Shown: positions 55,589 through 64,000 of the stretch, piece by piece
How the letters are laid out: each line of letters begins with the position of its first letter
How positions within the stretch are numbered: the stretch's first letter is position 1
Program-made: the position numbers and the translations under genes
Assembly (NCBI GenBank): GCA_019802505.1
Contig: JAFMOC010000002.1
Span: 5,626,501-5,690,500 of the forward strand
Length of the DNA stretch: 64,000 nucleotides
Direction of reading: 5' to 3'
From: Corydoras sp. C115
Taxonomy: Eukaryota; Chordata; Actinopteri; Siluriformes; Callichthyidae
Notes under the pieces: generated by a model
What the model saw: only the letters and a program-made list of their open reading frames with translations
Told to the model about the DNA's origin: nothing
Database searches by the model: none

Positions 55589-55933
55589 TCATTCATTCAG
55601 CCATTATCTTCCACTTTATCCTATATCAGGGTCGTGGGGGTTCCCCATGCCCATCCAGGGGAGAACGTTTCAGGCGCTGGGCAGATACACCCAGGACAGG
55701 GTGCCAATCTATCGCTGGGCACACACTAACTCACACAAACACACTCTATATGGGGCAATTTGGAGAACACATCTGACCTTGATCCATGTTTTTGGACTGT
55801 GGGAGGAAACCAGAGAACCCAGAGGAAACCCACACGGACAAGGGGAGAACATGGAAACTCCAGATGGGGATTCGAACCGGGAATCCCTAGCGCTGAGAGG
55901 CGAACGTGCTAACCACTAAGCCACCGTGCCGCC
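55589..55933 (-). mobile_element. tRNA-headed SINE, copy 10, with 15-bp target duplication
   Basis: 345 bp, head intact. Flanked by perfect GGTCTCTAACAACAT at 55574-55588 and 55934-55948. Confidence 0.96.
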
Positions 55934-57340
55934 GGTCTCTAACAACATCATCACAAAAAAGTTATTACAAATTTGAAAGCATGTAGTTGTTTGTTCTGGC
56001 ATAATATTCACACAATCAGGTCATAAAAAGAAAGAGCATAAAAATAGGAGCAATGTCCATAAACTTTTAGTCATAGTGTATTTTGGCAGAAGTATCCAGT
56101 GCTCCAAGGTTTCTTCTGGCTCTGTTTCAGCACTGGCAAATTCAAATTAGCAATGCAAACTACTTACTCAATTTACTTTCTTCAAAAACTGGAAATAAGG
56201 AAACGTCATAAACAACAGCTTTTGGGTGATGAAAGACACATTTTTACTGTCACAGAAAGTTTATTTTTAGAAGTAGAAAGATATATGTGGTGGTAATTAT
56301 TTATTTTACTGTGACAGCCACAGCTCTAAATGACATATTGTGATTCACATTGTAGTCAGTTTTTTTTGGCCCTGATTAATTTGGTTATGAATTGAAAGCT
56401 TCTATAAGTCAACAAACAGCAGGGAGAAAACTCTACATTTCGGTTAGTCAGTTAATTGCCAGTTTTAAAAGAGCAATTTGTTCCAGATTGCAAGTGGCCA
56501 AAATAATGGTTAGATGGATTAAAGAAACTTTGGAGCTTGAATATGTTCCAAGTGACTGTATGTGTTTTTTAATATCTAATCATTTCTGTTTTAAAACTAC
56601 ACTCCATGTAAGCCCTGGTTCACTTTTTGGCCATGCAAACAAATACAAAGTGGCAGACCTAAATTTGAATTTCCCAACCTTAAAAAAACTGCTAAATTGC
56701 AATCGCAGGGGAAGGTTTTGTAAATAAGGCTTTCTGATTCACCACAAGCTCTTATATTACTAATTTTTAGATTCATTAATCAATTTCGAGTCCTCACCAT
56801 ATTTTATTTGTGCTGTCTATTTTCTGTCTTCTTCCATATGACACTAGCATTTAGTGAAGTCGAATATTAATCACATCTAAAGCATGTAAATCCCATTGAC
56901 AATGTTTTTAAGTTGCCATCATTCTCACCTCTTTTTGTTTACTCACAGACATCCATGAATCTACTGTATTTTCCAGAATAATAAGGTCTACAATGTTCTG
57001 TGATGGATTCCTGTATCCATCTTTTTTTCAGTGTTATATCCAAAAATCTGTCTCCATACAAAAAAATCAACATAAAGTTTTTTTTATGTATTCAGTTAAT
57101 GTGATATCTGTTGTAAATATAAGCAATATGTTATTATCATTCAATCTGGTCATGCATGCATTTTTAAACAGTCTTTGGCATTCCAACATGGTCCCTGTGA
57201 GAGAAATTCTAACCCTGAGGTATCAACCTCCTGCTGTGGCAATAGACGCCCTATATTCCACACTAGTTAAACCCTAGCACAGGGAACAAAATGCATGTTG
57301 ATACACCATGCTGTATGACTGATTATTCAAGGAGCCAAAA

Positions 57341-57380
57341 AGAGCAGAAAACTGCCTTAAAGAGCAGAAAACTGCCTTAA
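57341..57380. repeat. 20-bp perfect tandem duplication
   Basis: AGAGCAGAAAACTGCCTTAA occurs twice back to back. Confidence 0.97.
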
Positions 57381-57532
57381 ATAATTTACTTTGTTTGTAC
57401 CTGTAACCATGAATGGAGCATTGTGGTGAATGGGCATTCAAATGAATGTATTATTTATTGTATTTATCATTGTATTATCATCCAGACCATGAATTTTATT
57501 ACTTTAACTCTGATTGTTAGTTAGGGCGGCAC

Positions 57533-57860
57533 GGTGGCTTAGTGGTTAGCACGTTCGCCTCTCAGCGCTAGGGATTCCCGGTTCGAATCCCCATCTGGGT
57601 GGAGTTTCCATGTTCTCCCCGTGTCTGCGTGGGTTTCCTCCGGGTTCTCCGGTTTTCTCCCACAGTCCAAAAACATGGATTAAGTCAATTGAATTCTCAA
57701 AATTGCCCCATATAGAGTGTGTCTGTGTGAGTGAGTGAGTGTGTGCCCAGCGATGGATTGGCGCCCTGTCCTGGGTCTATCTGCCCAGCGCCCGAGACGT
57801 TCTCCCCTGGATGGGCATGGGGAACCCTAATAGAGGATAAAGCGGGAGATAATGAAAGAA
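57533..57860 (+). mobile_element. tRNA-headed SINE, copy 11 (left of a tandem pair)
   Basis: Intact A- and B-boxes. A few bases are missing near the 3' end (GGGGAACCCTAATAGAGG). Preceded by TGATTGTTAGTT (57521-57532), followed by TGAATGTTAGTT (57861-57872), then the next copy. Confidence 0.94.
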
Positions 57861-57872
57861 TGAATGTTAGTT

Positions 57873-58222
57873 AGGGCGGCACGGTGGCTTAGCTTAGTGG
57901 TTAGCACGTTCGCCTCTCAGCGCTAGGGATTCCCGGTTCGAATCCCCATCTGGGTGGAGTTTCCATGTTCTCCCAGTGTTTGCGTGGGTTTCCTCCGGGT
58001 TCTCCGGTTTCCTCCCACAGTCCAAAAACATGGATCAAGTTAAGTGAGTTCTCTAAATTGCCCCATATAGAGTGTGTTTGAGTGTGTGCCCAGCGATGGA
58101 TTGGCGCCCTGTCCTGGGTCTATCTGCCCAGCGCCTGAGACGTTCTCCCCTGGATGGGCATGGGGAACCCCACCGCGACCCTAATAGAGGATAAAGCGGG
58201 AGATAATGAATGAATGAATGAA
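57873..58222 (+). mobile_element. tRNA-headed SINE, copy 12 (right of a tandem pair)
   Basis: The same family head to tail with copy 11. The A-box region carries a 5-bp internal duplication (GGCTTAGCTTAGTGG). Followed by TGATTGTTAGTT at 58223-58234. Confidence 0.94.
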
Positions 58223-58234
58223 TGATTGTTAGTT

Positions 58235-58388
58235 CGGATTAGTTCATTCTTCGTATACACATGTCCCTTTCACTCAACGCAACAATCACATGCACCACCG
58301 CAGGCCAAAGCACATTACTATCAGTGCTCGTCGCTCCGCCTGTGCCAGGTCGAGTAGCTGATGTAAGATCGCTTATTTAGGATTCAGC
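58235..58388 (+). promoter_or_regulatory. ccdc12: Probable ccdc12 promoter / 5' UTR
   Basis: Short GC-richer stretch (GCTCGTCGCTCCGCCTGTGC) between the SINE pair and the ccdc12 start codon. No TATA box evident. The SINE tail ends only 166 bp from the ATG, so the core promoter must be compact. Confidence 0.45.
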
Positions 58389-58472
58389 ATGGAGCAGACT
58401 GTAAGCGCCTTACAAGAACAAGCGCTTAAAAGAAAAGAAAGACTTAAAGCGCTCAGAGATCGACAGCTTCGA
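58389..58472 (+). CDS. ccdc12: ccdc12 exon 1
   Basis: 28 codons, basic and helical, KRKERLKALRDRQLR at the end, donor GTGAGT, phase 0. Confidence 0.92.
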
Positions 58473-61400
58473 GTGAGTTTAAAATGACATGTTTGAATTT
58501 CTCTAATTCCAAATCTGTTGTTTCATGCTGGGCGAAATGTCGCTAGCTGCTTTGCTAACAAAACAGTATGGTTCATTAGAGCGGTTAGCATGCTAATGTC
58601 TTAGCACCTTGATTTAATAATAATCAATAATGAGTTATAAACCTCGGTGTTATAATTATAGCAAGGCAATACCTCTAAAGTATTTTTCGTGTGTTAATGC
58701 ACTCACCTGCTACTTCGTTAGTTATACATGCTTATTTCTTTACCCATAGTTAAAGTACCATTAAACCATTCATTCATTCATTCATTATCTCCCGCTTTAT
58801 CCTCTATTAGGGTCGCGGTGGGGTTCCCCATGCCCATCCAGGGGAGATCGTCTCGGGCGCTGGGCAGATAGACTCAGGACAGGGCGCAAATCCATCGCTG
58901 GGCACACACTCACTCACACATACACACTCTATATGGGGCAATTTGGAGAATTCAATTGACTTGATCCATGTTTTTGGACTGTGGGAGGAAACCGGAGAAC
59001 CCGGAGGAAACCCACGCAGACACAGGGAGAACATGGAAACTCCACCCAGATGGGGATTCGAACCGGGAATCCCTAGTGCTGAGAGGCGAACGTGCTAACC
59101 ACTAAGCCACCGTGCCGCCCCATTAAACAATATAGATTCAATTTGTCGTAAACAGATATTATATGTATGGTGGATCATTTTAACGCTCAGTATCATGGAT
59201 GTTGTAGTGTGTTCGTGTCTGTTTAGTGTCTGTTTTGTTCCGAGTGGATCACACTTAGCAGTGCTGCTGGAAGGTTTTCATGCTGTTGGCCTGAGAAAAA
59301 GCCACCAGCCAGAACTGTCCGAGTAGCGGAATGATTAAAGAGAGAGTAACAAGAAGTGTAGCAACATATGCTTTTTACATCTACATGGTGAAGCAATAAT
59401 ATTGATGTTGAGTACAGAAACTGTAAACGATCGAAAAAAAACCAGTATACAAAATAATCATCACTCCAAGCCATCAAACCTTGTTCAAAAGCAAACCAAA
59501 CACAATACAACCACTGGGAATACGAACAAGGAAATAAGACATCTACCTAAAGCTGCATGCAATAGCACAAATACCCACTAATAACATGGAACTTCAATAG
59601 GCCAAACATCATCTTGGACGTTGCACGTAATAAAAAAAAATTGAACACATCCAAACATGTAGATAGATTTTATATACATATTTTTTAAATCAGGGAACAA
59701 TATCCTAACCACTTACCGATCTGTACTGATGCTGATCCAAAACAATCAACCAAGTCACAGCAACATTCCCCACATAGAAAAAAAAACTATTCCGTATTCA
59801 CAGCAGAACCATATGCCCTACTCGGGGCTCTAAAATTTGCCAAACTCATGAACAAACACAACATCCACATCTGTATGGTCTCTAAATTTTGCTTACAGAA
59901 ACTAAACGTGCCACAACAGAACACAGATATACAACATCATTAATGAACTGTAGAAAAATTATTTTGACATTTATTTTGATATAGTGAAGTTAAAGGAAAT
60001 GAATGAGCTGATCAACTGGCAAGAAAAAAAAATCAGACCAAAAAAAAAAAACACCAGCTTCAAACCAGCCTCCATGGACATTAAACCTAAAATAAATGTC
60101 AATTAAAATGAAACACCCATCTGACAATGAACTACATGAGATCTACCCCTACATCAGAAATAAAATTAAAATACACCAAGGAAAATGCATAGATCAAGTT
60201 ATATACAACAGATGCAGAATAGGCCACACAAGACTAACACACAAGCACCTTTTACTAGGAGAAGAACCCACATTATGCACAGACTGCAGCAGACCGATCA
60301 ATATAAAACACATTGTGACAGAATGCCGAAAATACCAAAGTACATTTACCCAATACACTAAAAGAAGTCCTGACTGAAGCTAATCCAGAAATTGTTTAAA
60401 ATTCCTTAATATTATAAATCTGAAAACAGATATGTAAAAAAAAAAAATGTATGAAATACCATTTCCTGCCATCAGTGCCATAGATAGAATAACGAGGTGT
60501 CATAAAAAATCTAGTAGTACAGAGTATGTTTATGAGTGTGCCCCATCCATTTTTATCAACAAAACGCACATTATCACCATGTCGGTGTCACTGCAGTGCT
60601 ATAAATCATTCAACACCCAAAAAAAATAACTGCTCTCTACTGCAGTCTGTAACTCTAAAGCTACAAAGTCAATCTAAAGTGCAAGTTGATTTAATATGGA
60701 TAAAATATACAATATGTATGCGCAAAAAAATTACCTAATAAAGTGGCCAATATGATGTTTTATAAGTTGCTAAAATTTAACTCGGTATTTCTTTTGGAAT
60801 CTGTCTCTTTCATATGCAGGATGAATATCACTACATTTTACCTATTTTCAGGAGCTTTATAGGATTCGTACAGTGCCAATGAATATCATAAAGTGGCACT
60901 TATAAATAAAACCCTTTCATAAGCAGTACATTTGTAGTAATTTTGAAATAGACTGACATTTGTACAATTGTATGAATTAACTAAAAGCAAAATTAACTAA
61001 GTCAGAAAATGTAAAAGTGTGTGTGTGTGTGTTTGTGTAAGTGTTACATACTGTGCCACAACATCCAGTACTGGGTAGGGTACTATACAACATCGTACCT
61101 ACAGCATTGCTCTGCCACCATAATTTTATAATAGTAATAATATTAATATTATTATTCAGCCTTTAGGTACAATATCTCCATCAATTTTGATTGGTCTTTT
61201 TTATTAGTCTGCTATTAGCTTATCGTATATTTTCATCTTGTTAAAATGTTACAATTTGAATAATGACAAATTTATTTAGAGGTCTCAGTTTGCTCAGGTA
61301 ATTCTTGTTAATCACCTAGTCAAGCAGAGGAATGTGGCAAGATGGCAACTACATCCTGTACTATTCAGTGCAATTACGCAAAGCCAGCTTTCTCTGATGT

Positions 61401-61696
61401 GTCCCACCCTTAAATGATTTTAACTCCATATGTCATTATAGAATATTTGAAGGGTGGAACGTCATCATTCTAGTCTTTTGACATTTATAATAAACTTTTT
61501 TGTGGTTTTTCAGGTTTACCCTTTGTTGTTATCAGTAATTGTGGGTGGTACCTTGTAACAGCTTAAACAGTTCACTGAGCCAAGTGTGCTAATCCAGTTT
61601 TATATATTTATATTTAAAACAGGGAAGGGAACCAGCTGATGGAGAACCTGATAGTAAGAGAGCCACGGGGGAAGAAGAGCCAGAAGAAAAGCATAG
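58389..61696 (+). CDS. ccdc12: ccdc12, coiled-coil domain-containing 12 (partial, exons 1-2)
   Basis: Small (about 165 residues in human) nuclear coiled-coil protein found in spliceosomal complexes, related to yeast Cwf18. Seen: MEQTVSALQEQALKRKERLK then ALRDRQLR (human LEEEALRRKERLKALREK), and after a 3.15-kb intron GREPADGEPDSKRATG through EEEPEEKHR (human GRKDKEDGEPKTKHLREEEEEGEKHR). The rest, including LRNYxPEDE and the conserved LAPRKPDWDLKRD region, is beyond the right edge. Head-to-head with nbeal2 as in human. ATG in strong context (A at -3, G at +4). Confidence 0.88.
58767..59119 (-). mobile_element. tRNA-headed SINE, copy 13
   Basis: Full-length, intact boxes, tail (ATTC)n at left. 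9-bp duplication CCATTAAAC at 58758-58766 and 59120-59128. Confidence 0.95.
59690..60390 (+). mobile_element. Non-LTR retrotransposon remnant (RNase H and C-terminus, I-clade-like)
   Basis: RNase H remnant: LPICTDADP (family IYTDGS), FTAEPYALLGALKFAK, then KGNE, a stop and ADQLAR. The C-terminal Cys/His segment in an open frame at 60096-60377 has CRIGHTRLTHKHLL, CTDCSRPINIKHIVTEC. This order is typical of I/Nimb-type LINEs of fish. Stops break the RNase H part, so it is inactive and 5'-truncated. Confidence 0.8.
61623..61696 (+). CDS. ccdc12: ccdc12 exon 2 (probable GC donor)
   Basis: Acceptor AAACAG, then GREPADGEPDSK and an acidic run to EEKHR. If the exon ends at TAG|GCAAGA (GC donor) the leftover AG completes the Arg of the family motif KHREL. 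The alternative GT donor after 61725 would add QDILIKAKY, which does not match the family's ELRLRNY. The 3' boundary is inferred. Confidence 0.78.
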
Positions 61697-64000
61697 GCAA
61701 GACATTCTGATCAAAGCAAAATACAGTAAACATTGTGAATTTTAATAATTGCCTATTTGTACACCTAACACCTAGTGTCATGTCTCTACTCTAAACTTAG
61801 TACAACAAATCCACCAGTGCAAGTTCCTTTAGTGTTTACTTGAGCTTGAAGAGTTCTGGGGATTGTCGCTTTCTCAGTCTCAGTCCTGAGACCACCACTG
61901 GACATTTTCCATTGTTTATAGTCCATGTTTATATTGGATACGGCTTTGAAGCTCTGTCTTCTGTAAGTTAATTGAATTGTTTATTCCTTTAAGCCAACTC
62001 TGTGTTCATAATCGCTTCATAGGTACTGTGGTGACTTTGACTTATTTTGTTCTTCCTTGTTTTTGCTGCAATTATTGTTTTCTTGGATCCGATTTCTGGA
62101 AGACCACGTTTTTAAACCGGAAGTCTTTTTTTTTGCTTTACAATTGAGGTGTTGTCTAGGTTGGAAAGTTAAAAGGAGTGCCCCTTGTGACTAAGCATAC
62201 ATCATTAAATTTGCAGTGGAGCTCAGATTGCAAAACAATGCAGCACAGACAGGTGAGCTACACCACCCAGCTTATAACACTACTGTCTGCATTGTTTGCT
62301 AAATTCTGTTCTGTTGTGCGGCTTGAAGGCGGGCGTCAACTGAGTGGTTTAGTCATGTTTACTCGTAGTTTAAGGGTGACATTCTGTCACATTTCTAGTA
62401 TTTAGACATTATAATGGGCTGTAGTTACTTATAAAAAATACAAGTTTAGCAGCAGTTCTAAACTGGCTTAAAAACTGGCTGGGTTAGATTTTCTGAAATG
62501 TATATAGCTTAATGTATGTGAAATTAATGACTTGATGGGCATTTCCATTTAGAACCATTCATTATAAGTGCCAGTGTTAAAAAATAGGAACAAGATAAGA
62601 TAAAACTTTATTACTCTCACCATGGGAAAATTCAGATGAATTTCAGAATACTGCCTCTGTTAACATTGTACACTTGTAGGATACTGTGGTGGACTTAGTT
62701 CTGCTTTTTCTAGTTAACGACCTGTGCAGAACTCATTATTCTTGCATTTCAGAATTGCTAGGTGAGTCTAGGTTAAGGCAGGTGATGTATACACCCAGTC
62801 ATACTCCACCATGTCAGTTACAGACTGTCTGAGATTATTAAAGAAAGTAGTCCATGAATGCAGTGACCAAACCACTTTCCAAGCCGTGCGTGTGCGTGCA
62901 CAAGATATGGGTTACAGAACACACTCTTCATGCTAAGAACTGGCATGAAGTACATTACGGTTTGATGTGTCATGGGCGACAATCACAGTACTTTTAAACC
63001 CATTTGGCTAATTTTAAAAATAATACTGAACAATATGGAAATACATATTATTATATCCAAAAACTATTCAAACTGCGATGCCAATTATTTAGTTGTACAT
63101 TGAATACATTAGGTTTGAGATTAAATAATAACTAAAGTTTAAGCTGTAATTTCTTTTTATTTACATTTAGAAATGATAAACAAATCAAATATGGGCTTTT
63201 TTTGTAGTACTGTAGACAATACAGTTTGTAGGCAACCAAAAATAGAACAGCTGCCTTTCTATTCTTTTCTTTACTTTTTCTTGAGTTATGTTTGGCTTGA
63301 ATTCTTGAAACTGAACAAAAGCTGGGAAACTTCAATATACTTCTAGTGAGTCACTGTGGAAAGAATACGTTCTAAAACATTGGTACTAAAAAAACGCCCT
63401 TTTTACTTTAGCCAAAAGTTTTTATTTATTTTTTATTAAGGAGTAAGATTGGCATTACAATGGATAAACAGAAGTACAACAGTGAATTGCATCGTAATAC
63501 AAGAAAATAAACAGTGCCAATTTAATTAAAACATCCTCAAGCATTTTTAAAGTTTTATAACCCCTAAAATTATTAACAAACAATCGCTCTCTCACACACA
63601 TACAGTCACAGACCCACACGACAGAGGGGAAGGGAAGGTCAGTCAGTCAGCTGGCACTGTATCAAGAGAATTAAAGTTTGAAAGGAATGGGTCCCTTTTA
63701 AAATGAAATGGGGCAGTGTTACCTTTTAACATATGTCCTATTTTTTCCAATCTCAAGAAACATAAAACGTCATGGAGCCACTGTGAGACCAAAGGTGGTT
63801 TTGTGTATTTCCACAACATTAATATGCGACATCTAGCCGATAAGGAGGTAAAATTTAAAACCTCTGAGCCTGTGTAAGTTAGCAAGAGTCAGGGACAAGA
63901 CCAAATATCGCAACAGAAGGGCAGGAGGAGGGAGACCTCAACCCCTAAAACCTTTGAAATAAAGTCAGAATAATTAGACCAGAATTTGCGTAACGAGGGA
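61697..64000 (+). other. ccdc12: ccdc12 intron 2 (partial)
   Basis: No exon 3 candidate (LRNYxPEDE-like) found up to the right edge. Contains a LINE fragment on the minus strand at the end, and a short retroelement-tail-like piece near 62590-62650. Confidence 0.7.
63643..64000 (-). mobile_element. L1/Tx1-like LINE ORF2 C-terminal remnant
   Basis: Minus-strand frame with SARCRILMLWKYTKPPLVSQW and VLCFLRLEKIGHMLKGNT, the pattern A-[RK]-x-x-I-L-x-x-W...P-P-x-x-x-x-W-L...LEK seen at L1-type ORF2 C-termini. Upstream, AIFGLVPD in another frame suggests a frameshift. Continues past the window edge. Confidence 0.6.

Larger units (their letters stand above)
54837..58388. other. Divergent nbeal2-ccdc12 intergenic region
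   Basis: 3.55 kb between the two start codons. Holds SINE copies 10-12, a 20-bp tandem duplication at 57341-57380 and AT-rich sequence. No further gene seen. Confidence 0.8.
58473..61622 (+). other. ccdc12: ccdc12 intron 1
   Basis: Contains SINE copy 13 and an I-clade-like LINE remnant. Nothing else recognised, apart from a short (TG)n at 61018-61032. Confidence 0.8.

Noticed and set aside
62178..62405. 75-codon frame considered as ccdc12 exon 3
   Set aside because: No resemblance to the expected ELRLRNY or PEDE segment and no suitable acceptor/donor.
1..64000. Naming the species (catfish-like) from the SINE
   Set aside because: Similar tRNA-headed repeats occur in many teleosts; a sequence search would be needed.
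1..64000. CRISPR array, bacterial operon or viral genome
   Set aside because: No regularly spaced repeats, no operon-like gene packing and no viral genes; all coding sequence is in vertebrate spliced genes or transposons.

Overview
The window is vertebrate nuclear DNA, almost certainly from a teleost fish. It is AT-rich and intron-rich, with long introns full of fish-type Tc1/mariner, hAT and LINE remnants and one very abundant tRNA-headed SINE. The species cannot be fixed from the sequence; an otophysan such as a catfish is only a guess. No bacterial, viral, CRISPR or rRNA feature is present. LAYOUT: Minus strand, from the left edge to 54836: nbeal2 (neurobeachin-like 2). I could place 36 consecutive coding exons by splice sites, phase and protein similarity. 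They encode about 2031 residues, from the initiator Met to the start of the PH-BEACH domain. The rest of PH-BEACH, the BEACH domain and the WD40 repeats lie beyond base 1. Intron 1 alone is 19.4 kb (35405-54785) and holds most of the transposon debris. From 54837 to 58388 is a 3.55 kb divergent intergenic interval with three SINEs. Plus strand, from 58389 past the right edge: the first two coding exons of ccdc12, a small coiled-coil spliceosome-associated protein. Human NBEAL2 and CCDC12 are also head-to-head neighbours, so synteny supports both calls. HOW THE GENES RELATE: nbeal2 is a large BEACH scaffold for granule biogenesis in thrombocyte and leukocyte lineages. ccdc12 is a housekeeping splicing factor. 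They share an intergenic region but no obvious pathway. MOST NOTABLE: (1) a homology-proven GC-AG intron in nbeal2 (intron 3) and a probable second one in ccdc12; (2) UG-repeat tracts abutting the acceptors of nbeal2 exons 19 and 22, and a CA repeat abutting the donor of exon 31, which are classical splice-modulating layouts; (3) a 142-bp near-identical templated insertion at 18.6 kb, copied from 15.8 kb and flanked by a 22-bp direct repeat; (4) a compound perfect hairpin at 50.7 kb and a 44-bp spacerless triplet palindrome at 32.0 kb; (5) a young SINE family with 8-15 bp target-site duplications, including a tandem pair, copies nested in a Tc1 and in a hAT element, and a copy embedded in a (TA)n microsatellite. 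I found no clearly undescribed multi-gene system.
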